A stretch of 9,138 nt of DNA, from assembly GCA_027065635.1 (NCBI GenBank), contig JAMONQ010000117.1, forward strand, positions 1 through 9,138, written 5' to 3'. The stretch is from Campylobacterales bacterium. GTDB lineage: Bacteria > Campylobacterota > Campylobacteria > Campylobacterales > Hydrogenimonadaceae. A program made the position numbers and the translations under genes. Under the pieces are notes generated by a model. It was given only the letters and a program-made list of their open reading frames with translations. It made no database searches and had not been told where the DNA came from. Position 1 is the first letter of the stretch. Each line of letters begins with the position of its first letter. Shown here one piece after another: positions 1 through 5,723 of this stretch.

Positions 1-129
1 TTTTGCTATGAGGGTGTAGGTGGTGTTGCTCTCTTTGTTCAGGGCGGTTTTATCTACACTCAGCTCAAGCTCCCCGCCCAAAAGCGGCAAAACGAGCATA
101 AGTAAAAAGAGAAGCGGATAGCTGCGCAT
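1..129 (-). CDS. Exported protein, N-terminal fragment (gene runs off the left edge)
   Basis: An ATG at 129-127 opens a frame that stays open for 43 codons to the window edge. The N-terminus (MRSYPLLFLLMLVLPLLGG) is a typical signal peptide: a short basic start, a leucine-rich core, and a likely cleavage region near residues 18-20. The mature part begins ELELSVDKTALNKES and looks like the first strand of a beta-sandwich domain. The start is supported by an AGAGG Shine-Dalgarno sequence at 140-136, six bases upstream, and by a well-formed minus-strand promoter at 155-183. The gene is divergent from rimO. The fragment is too short to assign a family. A BatD-like periplasmic protein is one possibility, because such proteins start with a similar 'SVDK..' strand after a signal peptide, but this is a guess. 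The gene call is fairly secure and the function is unknown. Confidence 0.7.
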   Translation of the reverse strand, partial: MRSYPLLFLLMLVLPLLGGELELSVDKTALNKESNTTYTLIAK

Positions 130-154
130 AGAATACCTCTATATGTTTCTTTGC

Positions 155-183
155 ATTATATTACGTTTCACAGAGATTGGCAA
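155..183 (-). promoter_or_regulatory. Sigma-70-type promoter for the leftward exported-protein gene
   Basis: Reading the minus strand, a TTGCCA -35 hexamer (183-178), a 17-base spacer and a perfect TATAAT -10 (160-155) lie upstream of the ATG at 129. The expected transcription start is near 148, giving a leader of about 20 bases that contains the AGAGG ribosome binding site. The -35 overlaps the -35 of the rimO promoter on the other strand. No experimental evidence; judged by eye. Confidence 0.6.
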
Positions 184-204
184 GCACTTTCGATATGGTA
201 AAAT
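177..204 (+). promoter_or_regulatory. Sigma-70-type promoter for rimO-tilS
   Basis: A TTGGCA -35 (177-182), a 16-base spacer and a TAAAAT -10 (199-204) preceded by the extended -10 dinucleotide TG (196-197) lie just upstream of rimO. Transcription would start near 211 and leave a short leader of about 16 bases before the ATG at 227, with GGAG (219-222) as ribosome binding site. This placement argues against using the upstream in-frame ATG at 143, which would lie ahead of the promoter. Confidence 0.6.
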
Positions 205-226
205 TTCAAGAAAATATCGGAGATAT

Positions 227-1540
227 ATGAGTAAAAAACTGCATATCGTTTCGCTGGGATGCACCAAAAACCTCGTAGATACGGAGGTGATGCTCGGCCG
301 TCTCAAGCGGTTCGAAATGACCGACGCGCCCGAAGAGGCCGACGTGATCATCGTCAACACCTGCGGCTTCATCGACGCCGCCAAAGAGGAGAGCATCCGG
401 ACGGTGCTCGACCTGCACGAAGCGCGCCGCGAGGATTCGGTGCTGGTGATGGCCGGCTGCCTAAGCGAGCGCTACAAAGAGCAGCTGCAAAAAGAGATGC
501 CCGAGATCGACATCTTCACCGGGGTCGGCGACTACGACCGAATCGACGAGCTGATCGCCAAAAAACAGAGCCGCTTCTCCCCACACGTCTTTCTGGCCGA
601 CGAGACTCACGAGCGCATCGTCACCGGATCCACCTCCCACGCCTACGTAAAGCTTGCCGAGGGGTGCAACCAGACTTGCAGCTTCTGCGCCATCCCCGGC
701 TTCAAAGGACGACTCCACTCCCGGACACTCGAGAGTGTCGTCAAGGAGGTGCGGCGCCTCGTCGGGCAGGGATTCTACGACTTCAGCTTCATCTCCCAGG
801 ATTCGAGCAGCTACCTGCGTGACATGGGCGAGAGTGAAGGGCTCGTACGGCTCATCGAGGCGATCGAAGAGATCGAGGGGGTAAAGAGCGCACGCATCCT
901 CTACCTCTACCCCAGTACCACATCCTTCGAGCTTATCGACCGCATCGCCGCATCGCCGATATTTCAAAACTACTTCGACATGCCGATCCAGCATATCGAT
1001 CCGCAGATCCTCAAGAGAATGAAACGCGGAGTCGGCAGCGAAAAGATCAAAGAACTTCTCGATGCGATGCGGGCTGTACCCGGAAGCTTCGTGCGCACCG
1101 GCGTCATCGTCGGTTTTCCTACTGAAACGGAGGAGGCTTTCGACAGACTCTGCGACTTTATCGAAGGTTTCGGTTTCGATCGTGTCAGCATCTTCGAATA
1201 CTCCGACGAAGAGGGGACCGACGCATACGACCTAAAACCGAAAACAGACCGGGAAACGATTCACAGGCGCGCGGAAAAACTGGGCGAGATCGCACGCAAA
1301 AACATGGAAGACTCCTTGCAGAAGATGGTGGGGAAAAGGTATGAGATGATCGTCGAAGGACCAAGCGAAGAGCATGAATATCTACTAAGCGCAAGACCTC
1401 TTGTATGGGCGCCGGACATCGACGGGGAGGTACTTGTAAACGACAGCGATGTAGAGGGTCTGGAGTTTGGCAGGCTCTACAACGTCGAAGTGACCGAAAT
1501 TGCCGGAGAGCATCCGATAGGGCGCATCGTAGATGCTTGA
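227..1540 (+). CDS. rimO: Ribosomal protein S12 methylthiotransferase RimO
   Basis: RimO is a radical-SAM enzyme that adds a methylthio group to a conserved aspartate of ribosomal protein S12, using two 4Fe-4S clusters and S-adenosylmethionine. The 437-residue product has the full family layout. The N-terminal methylthiotransferase domain carries cluster-binding Cys12 (LGCTKN), Cys46 (VNTCGF) and Cys78 (AGCLS). The radical-SAM domain has the CxxxCxxC motif at Cys147, Cys151 and Cys154 (GCNQTCSFCAIPGFKG). A TRAM domain follows from about residue 365 to the end. The GCTKN and CAIPGFKG signatures, with YPS after the SAM domain core, favour RimO over MiaB. The ATG at 227 was chosen because GGAG precedes it, SKKLHIVSLGC is the normal N-terminus, and the promoter lies downstream of the alternative ATG at 143. 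The gene is co-transcribed with tilS, which starts inside its last codons. Its first 700 bases are clearly richer in GC than the rest. Confidence 0.95.
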   Translation: MSKKLHIVSLGCTKNLVDTEVMLGRLKRFEMTDAPEEADVIIVNTCGFIDAAKEESIRTVLDLHEARREDSVLVMAGCLSERYKEQLQKEMPEIDIFTGVGDYDRIDELIAKKQSRFSPHVFLADETHERIVTGSTSHAYVKLAEGCNQTCSFCAIPGFKGRLHSRTLESVVKEVRRLVGQGFYDFSFISQDSSSYLRDMGESEGLVRLIEAIEEIEGVKSARILYLYPSTTSFELIDRIAASPIFQNYFDMPIQHIDPQILKRMKRGVGSEKIKELLDAMRAVPGSFVRTGVIVGFPTETEEAFDRLCDFIEGFGFDRVSIFEYSDEEGTDAYDLKPKTDRETIHRRAEKLGEIARKNMEDSLQKMVGKRYEMIVEGPSEEHEYLLSARPLVWAPDIDGEVLVNDSDVEGLEFGRLYNVEVTEIAGEHPIGRIVDA

Positions 1541-2525
1541 AAAAGAGGCTCTGAAACATCTTGAAAAGGCGAAAAACCTCCTCGCTTTTTCCGGCGGAGT
1601 GGACTCAACCGCGCTATATCATCTATTGCTGAAAAAGAGGATCCCGTTCGATATAGCACTCGTAAATTACGGCACGAGAATCCAGAGCGATGAAGAAGAG
1701 GCTTATGCCAAAGAGCTGGCGGCACGAGACGGAAAGAGAGTTTTTATACAAAAGTGTACCGTAGAAAAGAGCGGCTTCGAACATAAAGCACGAAATGCAA
1801 GATACCGTTTTTTTGGTGAAATAGTCGAAAAAGAGGGGTATAAAAACCTGATTACCGCCCATCAACTCGACGATATGCTGGAGTGGGCGCTGATGCAGCT
1901 TTGCAAAGGAGCCGGATGTGTCGAACTGATCGGCATGGAGCCGGTAGAAAAAAGAGACGCCTTTACGCTTGTAAGACCTCTTCTTTACACCCCGAAAAAA
2001 GAGCTTTTGAATTTTCTCGATAGAGAATCTATCCGTTACTTCATAGACGAGTCCAATCATAGTGACCGGTTTAAAAGAAACCGCATAAGAAAAGAGGCGG
2101 CCTCCTACCTGATGCAAGAGTGTGCCGACGGAATAGCCAGAAGCTTCAAATATCTCAAAAAAGACAAGGAGAAGCTTCTGCCGGAAGCAAAAACACTCTT
2201 TTCAAAAATGGAGCTCGCTATATTGAAAAAACCGCAAAACGAAACGGCAGCGATACGCATCATAGACAAGGAGCTGAAAAAGAAGGGATACATTCTATCT
2301 GCGGCACAAAAAGATGAGATTGTAAAAAGCCGCTCTGTTGTTATCGGTGGAGAGTGGGCGGTAGAAATCTCGAACGATCTGATATGGATCGCTCCCTATC
2401 GTACAGCGAATATGCCAAAAGAGTTCAAAGATAGATGCAGAAGGTGCGGTATCGCCCCGAAAGTCCGTCCCTACATATTCGAAGAGGAATTTTCCGAAGA
2501 GTTGTTTTCACTTTTTGGATGCTGA
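1533..2525 (+). CDS. tilS: tRNA(Ile)-lysidine synthase TilS, short form
   Basis: TilS uses ATP to attach lysine to cytidine 34 of the CAU-anticodon isoleucine tRNA, so that it reads AUA as isoleucine and not methionine. It is a cytoplasmic enzyme and essential in most bacteria. The 330-residue product has the PP-loop SGGVDS at residues 20-25, a TAHQLDD segment at 108-114 (most TilS proteins have TAHHxDD), RPLL at 148-151, and the TilS signature around DESN...RNRIR at 172-186. The long C-terminal tRNA-binding extensions of E. coli TilS are missing, as is usual in Campylobacterota. The ATG at 1533 overlaps the rimO stop by 8 bases, so translation is probably coupled. The last 55 bases overlap the end of the convergent PilO-like gene on the other strand. 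Confidence 0.92.
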   Translation: MLEKEALKHLEKAKNLLAFSGGVDSTALYHLLLKKRIPFDIALVNYGTRIQSDEEEAYAKELAARDGKRVFIQKCTVEKSGFEHKARNARYRFFGEIVEKEGYKNLITAHQLDDMLEWALMQLCKGAGCVELIGMEPVEKRDAFTLVRPLLYTPKKELLNFLDRESIRYFIDESNHSDRFKRNRIRKEAASYLMQECADGIARSFKYLKKDKEKLLPEAKTLFSKMELAILKKPQNETAAIRIIDKELKKKGYILSAAQKDEIVKSRSVVIGGEWAVEISNDLIWIAPYRTANMPKEFKDRCRRCGIAPKVRPYIFEEEFSEELFSLFGC

Positions 2526-3049
2526 GTCGCAGACTCCTTCTCTTCGAAAACCCGTATTCTGAAAACCCCCTCTATCTCGTTGCCGTCGGATTTGAAGGCT
2601 ATCGGAAAGTCCGCCTGGATTACATAGGGTACCGAGGATAGCGAGTCGAGAAAGCGGTAGAAGTTTGCCGGCGACTCCATCTTGGTATGGGCATTTATCT
2701 CGTAGATTTTGAAATGCGGGTCCGACTCGTTGACATCGAGCTGTTTCAGCTCAACCTTCTGGAAATACTTTTTGGCTTCCGCCATGAAAAGATCTTCTCT
2801 CCAGCGGCTTTCGAAAGCCTCCGTAATCTTTCTGTGTCTGCCTTGAAGCACCTTCAGGCGATCATATATCTCGTCATGCTCCTGCTGGGCAGCCATAAAT
2901 TCGGCTTTTGAGTCTATGTAGCCGCTGTTTATGCGCTTGTACTCCTTTACAGAGGGGATGACAAGAATAAATATAAGTGCGAAGACAATAACCAGATACA
3001 GTAAAATCCAGATAAGCAGGCGAATCAGCCGAACCTCTTTCAGACTCAC
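2471..3049 (-). CDS. PilO-like inner-membrane protein
   Basis: This 192-residue protein has a short cytoplasmic start, one strongly hydrophobic helix at about residues 11-31, a charged probable coiled coil at about 44-80, and a mixed alpha/beta C-terminal domain at about 95-170 (NFYRFLDSLSSVPYVIQADF). This topology and order match PilO, which pairs with PilN in type IV pilus alignment complexes; GspM is the type II secretion counterpart. The assignment rests on architecture and gene order, not on a diagnostic motif. The start is GTG at 3049, in a GTGA overlap with the stop of the PilN-like gene, with GAGGTG (3060-3055) five bases upstream; an ATG 60 bases further upstream would need a long overlap. 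The final 20 or so residues are a low-complexity Ser/Asn/Glu tail, encoded largely in the region that overlaps the 3' end of tilS. Confidence 0.72.
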   Translation of the reverse strand: MSLKEVRLIRLLIWILLYLVIVFALIFILVIPSVKEYKRINSGYIDSKAEFMAAQQEHDEIYDRLKVLQGRHRKITEAFESRWREDLFMAEAKKYFQKVELKQLDVNESDPHFKIYEINAHTKMESPANFYRFLDSLSSVPYVIQADFPIAFKSDGNEIEGVFRIRVFEEKESATQHPKSENNSSENSSSNM

Positions 3050-3573
3050 TCCGGCACCTCGTTTCCGGCCTCTATGCTCCCTTCGTTTACGGAGACAAAT
3101 CGCCACCATCCGTTTTCGAGAGGATAGAAAGTCGTTACATTTCTCTGAAACACAGACTTCAAAGGGGCGAGCAGAAGATAGTTGTAGACATCTTTCGAGG
3201 GAGTTACGCCGTAAAGCACCAGGCCGTTCCTGTCAAGCATAGCCTTCGTCAGCGTAATCTGATCCGGAACCAGATCGAACAGATTCTGAATACTCTCTTT
3301 CATCAGAGTGTTGTTGGTGCTTATGGCGTCGTACTTTTGGGCCAGAAGCTCTATACGGGCTATCTCGTCCCTGAACTGGCGACTTTGCGATCTAAAAGAC
3401 TCGGTCTGCTTTTGCATCGAAACTATTTCGCTTTGCATGGAGCGCATTTTCAGAAAAATATAAGCGGTAAACCCCAGAATCAAAAGCAGGGTCACCAAAA
3501 GAAAGATCAGTATCATTCTGCTTTCGGAATCGAGTTTCGGCTTCGGTTTGGGTCTGATAAAACTGTAGCTCAT
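3046..3573 (-). CDS. PilN-like inner-membrane protein
   Basis: The 175-residue product has a basic, proline-rich cytoplasmic start (FIRPKPKPK), one transmembrane helix at about residues 20-41, a probable coiled coil at about 43-85, and a small C-terminal domain at about 98-162. That domain follows the PilN pattern: LVPDQITLTKAMLDRNGLVLYG, then a helix with VYNYLLLAPLKS, then a final strand. PilN binds PilM in the cytoplasm through its N-terminal segment and PilO in the periplasm. The canonical PilN N-terminal motif INLLP is not present, so binding to a PilM partner would have to use a different sequence such as SFIRPKP. The ATG overlaps the stop of the PilM-like gene as ATGA, and GGAGG lies seven bases upstream, so the start is well supported. 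GspL-family periplasmic domains are an alternative match. Confidence 0.75.
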   Translation of the reverse strand: MSYSFIRPKPKPKLDSESRMILIFLLVTLLLILGFTAYIFLKMRSMQSEIVSMQKQTESFRSQSRQFRDEIARIELLAQKYDAISTNNTLMKESIQNLFDLVPDQITLTKAMLDRNGLVLYGVTPSKDVYNYLLLAPLKSVFQRNVTTFYPLENGWWRFVSVNEGSIEAGNEVPE

Positions 3574-4529
3574 CCGGCCGCCTCCAGATCCTTTACGGCA
3601 AGAATAGAGATGACTTCGATCGGATCGAAGCTATACAGACTCGCCTGCATAAAAAGCTCATCTTCGATATAGCGGACCAGATCTTCACCGAGATCGCCCA
3701 TATCGAAAATGGTGACTCTCTCTATAAAGTCGTGGCTATAAAGATCGTCATGGTAGAACCTGGAGAGGGCCCCTTTCATCTCTTCAAAAAGGTTCAGGTT
3801 GTACTCCAGAAGTTCGAACGCGCTCTCATCCTCCAGTTCAGGCTTCTGCTCGATCTCCTCCTTGAACTCGCCGAGCAGATCGAGATCGCTTATCGACTCC
3901 ACATCCTCGTCTATCATCTCCAGATCAAAAGATAGTCCTCCCGGCTCCTTCGGCTCTCCTTCATCCCCATCCATATCGCTATCTTCGCCGGAACCGATTA
4001 TCAAAACCTGAGCGTACCAGAGCCTACCTTCGGAGAAAATCGCCAAGAAGGCTACACCGTTTTGATGCAGAAGAAAAAGCGCCGGTTTTGTATCGAGCAA
4101 GGGGAGTGATTTTTTGTAGAGGAGAACGAACGGAGAGTAGAGAAGATCGAAATCGATCCCCTTGAACTTCTGCTCGAACCACTTCATCTCTACTATAGAT
4201 GTGTATGCCGTCCAGCTGTTTTCTATGCATAGCCTATGCACCAGAGCCACCTCTATGCCGTACTTTTCGAGATCCGATTTGAGGCAGCCGGGGACGGCAC
4301 CCTGATTCGCGGTATCGAGCATGGCGCAGATGTATGTTTTCGGATATGTCTGCCTGATCTCCTCGAACCACTCGTGAAGTCCGGCGGCTTTCGACATCTC
4401 GAACTCGCGCCTCTCCTGCATATCGAACTCTCCATCTTCGATATAGCCGAATGCCGCATATATCCGCTCTTCATACAGATAGAAAAGGAGTGCCGTTTTC
4501 GGCCAGAAGTAGCGTCCAAGCTTGCCCAA
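3570..4529 (-). CDS. PilM-like (actin-fold, GspL-type cytoplasmic) protein with acidic insertion
   Basis: The 319-residue product has no signal peptide or membrane helix and should be cytoplasmic. Its segments resemble a diverged PilM/GspL actin-type fold: an N-terminal half ending in a DLLYSPFVLLYKK stretch (about 128-140), a strand pair with HQNGVAFLAIFSEGRLWYAQ (155-174) where phosphate-binding glycines would be expected but are mostly absent, and a C-terminal helix-strand unit (IERVTIFDMGDLGEDLVRYIE) like the end of PilM. Residues 181-238 are very acidic, with 24 Asp/Glu among 58 residues and three Lys, and look like an inserted disordered loop. The start is TTG at 4529 with AAAGG upstream; the next in-frame ATG is at residue 37 and would remove the first strand pair. 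It heads a tightly overlapping three-gene set with the PilN- and PilO-like genes. Remote similarity only; the set order supports the call. Confidence 0.65.
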   Translation of the reverse strand: MGKLGRYFWPKTALLFYLYEERIYAAFGYIEDGEFDMQERREFEMSKAAGLHEWFEEIRQTYPKTYICAMLDTANQGAVPGCLKSDLEKYGIEVALVHRLCIENSWTAYTSIVEMKWFEQKFKGIDFDLLYSPFVLLYKKSLPLLDTKPALFLLHQNGVAFLAIFSEGRLWYAQVLIIGSGEDSDMDGDEGEPKEPGGLSFDLEMIDEDVESISDLDLLGEFKEEIEQKPELEDESAFELLEYNLNLFEEMKGALSRFYHDDLYSHDFIERVTIFDMGDLGEDLVRYIEDELFMQASLYSFDPIEVISILAVKDLEAAG

Positions 4530-4573
4530 GCTCTACCTTTTTGGGGATTTTAACGTCAGATCTCAAACAGAAT

Positions 4574-4596
4574 GAAAAACAGCCCTCTAAAAGGCT
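4574..4596 (-). terminator. Terminator-like hairpin between the TPR-like and PilM-like genes
   Basis: On the minus strand AGCCTT (4596-4591) and AGGGCT (4586-4581) form a six-pair stem, including one G-T pair, with a TTAG tetraloop, followed at once by GTTTTTC (4580-4574). It could end transcription from the upstream miaB block. Because a good promoter lies just upstream of it (4635-4663), it could instead act as an attenuator in the leader of the PilM-like gene. The stem is short and the T run is only five bases. Confidence 0.35.
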
Positions 4597-4634
4597 CCCT
4601 TCAAACGATCATCCGCAAAATTGGTTAAACAGTT

Positions 4635-4663
4635 ATTATCTTAAACTATTTTTGCTTAAACAA
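4635..4663 (-). promoter_or_regulatory. Probable internal promoter for the PilM/N/O-like set
   Basis: On the minus strand TTGTTT (4663-4658), a 17-base spacer and GATAAT (4640-4635) form a reasonable sigma-70-type promoter. The -35 lies in the last codons of the TPR-like gene. The predicted start near 4628 gives a leader of about 98 bases before the TTG at 4529. The 4530-4645 gap is AT-rich and is the only gap over 20 bases in the leftward block, which supports a separate transcription unit here. Confidence 0.4.
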
Positions 4664-5107
4664 CGACGTATAGAGGTTCTGAAACTTTTCATAGATATCT
4701 TTTGCACGCTCTACCAGCTCTTCATCTGTAAGTTTGGTCGGCGAAAGATTCTCGTACTTTCCGATCATCACTTCGCACATCATCTTGATGCGTATCTTGT
4801 CGGCTTCTCCTATCGGCGGGTGATTGGCCACATCTTCTATGAGATCGAGATAGCGCTCTCCTTCTCTAATGTAGTCGAGATACTCTTTGGCCACCTCTGT
4901 CTGTCTCATGACCGTAAATGCCATACGGTTGTAGTTGTCGAGTTCGTAAGCCTCTTTGGCGATTCTGTAGGCTTCGTCGTAATTGCCCGTAAAGTAGTGC
5001 CATCTGGCCTCAATTGCCTTTTCGTACGAGGGGTTTGTCAGCGCGAAAACAGCCATTCCAGCAAGCAGAAAGAGAGCTATAAAGAGGTAAGTCATCCTAT
5101 ATTGCAT
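4646..5107 (-). CDS. Membrane-anchored TPR-like protein of unknown function
   Basis: The 153-residue product starts with a hydrophobic helix at about residues 6-23, either an uncleaved anchor or a signal sequence, followed by an all-helical region. Residues 27-60 (starting SYEKAIEARWHYFTGNYDEA) fit one tetratricopeptide-like helix pair, with the Gly-Asn-Tyr-Asp-Glu-Ala turn typical of TPRs. The rest (60-150) is helical, charged and not recognised. It is probably held in the inner membrane facing the periplasm. The ATG at 5107 gives an 11-base overlap with the acyltransferase gene and has AAAGGA at suitable spacing. An in-frame ATG at 5095 is less likely, because its only AGG sits one base away. 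The position between an acyltransferase and the PilM-like gene suggests an envelope role, but no specific function can be stated. Confidence 0.8.
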   Translation of the reverse strand: MQYRMTYLFIALFLLAGMAVFALTNPSYEKAIEARWHYFTGNYDEAYRIAKEAYELDNYNRMAFTVMRQTEVAKEYLDYIREGERYLDLIEDVANHPPIGEADKIRIKMMCEVMIGKYENLSPTKLTDEELVERAKDIYEKFQNLYTSLFKQK

Positions 5108-5723
5108 GCTCTGACATCCTTTCTCCTATCACCCTCTTCGCCTCATCGATATCCATATCGCAAATATATATCGGCCCGGAACAGAAAAAGTCGATAGTCC
5201 CAAAAGGCAGAGGTATCAAAAAACGGTCCCAGCTCTTCGCCTGTTTGAATCTGGAAGGTCTGTAGTTGAATATCACTATCGGAGCACCGGTTTTTCTGGC
5301 CATCGCCACGATACCGTCGGAGAGTTCATGGCGCGGTCCCTTGGGACCGTCGGGAGTGATCGCTACATCACCCTCTCTCTGCTTGATCCTTCTTATCGCC
5401 TGGATGAGAGCTTTTGCTGCACCCTTGCTCGATGAGCCGCGAATGGCGCCGATTCCGAAAAATCTCATAGTTCTTGCAATGATCTCGCCGTCGAAATGCT
5501 CGCTTATCATCACATCCACGCTTCGGCCCGGAGCCACCCTTTTGTATATAAACGGTGCAAGAAGCAGCTCGGCGTGCCAGAATGCGACGATAACAGGAGA
5601 GTCCGGAAGTTCGCCCTCTATATGCCACCTCTTTTTGTTGAAAAAGTAGATAAGGTGTATCAATAGCGCTCCCACCGGAGGCACTAAATACAAGGAGAGT
5701 TTGCGTAAAAGACGCTTACGCAA
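5097..5723 (-). CDS. DUF374-family lysophospholipid acyltransferase-like protein
   Basis: The 208-residue product belongs to the DUF374 branch of the LPLAT acyltransferase superfamily, related to lipid A and phospholipid acyltransferases. It has an N-terminal hydrophobic segment (about 10-28), then FWHAELLL (48-55), where His50 sits in a position resembling the catalytic His of the HX4D/HX4E motif, then ISEHFDGEII (73-82), RGSSSKGA (95-102) and ITPDGPKGPRH (122-132). The RGSS.KG and TPDGPKGP motifs are characteristic of this family. It probably acts at the inner membrane on an acyl acceptor that cannot be named from sequence. The start is TTG at 5723, supported by GGGGAG a few bases upstream; it overlaps the miaB stop by 8 bases. 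That TTG is the first arm of a perfect 8-bp inverted repeat. Confidence 0.88.
   Translation of the reverse strand: MRKRLLRKLSLYLVPPVGALLIHLIYFFNKKRWHIEGELPDSPVIVAFWHAELLLAPFIYKRVAPGRSVDVMISEHFDGEIIARTMRFFGIGAIRGSSSKGAAKALIQAIRRIKQREGDVAITPDGPKGPRHELSDGIVAMARKTGAPIVIFNYRPSRFKQAKSWDRFLIPLPFGTIDFFCSGPIYICDMDIDEAKRVIGERMSEHAI
5701..5723 (-). repeat. Perfect 8-bp inverted repeat at the miaB stop and acyltransferase start
   Basis: TTGCGTAA (5701-5708 on the plus strand) and TTACGCAA (5716-5723) are exact inverted copies separated by seven bases. In the leftward mRNA the first arm contains both the TTG start codon of the acyltransferase gene and the TAA stop of miaB, so the whole initiation codon would be paired. 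There is no T run after it, so it is not a terminator. Ribosomes finishing miaB would open it, which would couple the two genes. The arms encode similar residues (RK ... LRK), so repeated basic codons could produce the pattern by chance. Confidence 0.5.

Noticed and set aside
143..226. Upstream in-frame ATG extending RimO by 28 residues
   Set aside because: The extension is unlike RimO N-termini, contains the likely promoter, and the ATG at 227 has its own GGAG.
461..994. 177-codon minus-strand open frame
   Set aside because: Antisense to the GC-rich part of rimO; long open frames on the opposite strand are expected at this base composition.
3049..3109. ATG start 20 codons upstream for the PilO-like gene
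   Set aside because: It would give a 64-base overlap with the PilN-like gene and a highly basic leader; the GTGA overlap with a good ribosome binding site fits better.
4451..5197. 248-codon plus-strand open frame
   Set aside because: It lies antisense to the TPR-like, PilM-like and acyltransferase genes, matches no family, and crosses the AT-rich gap; it is a shadow frame.
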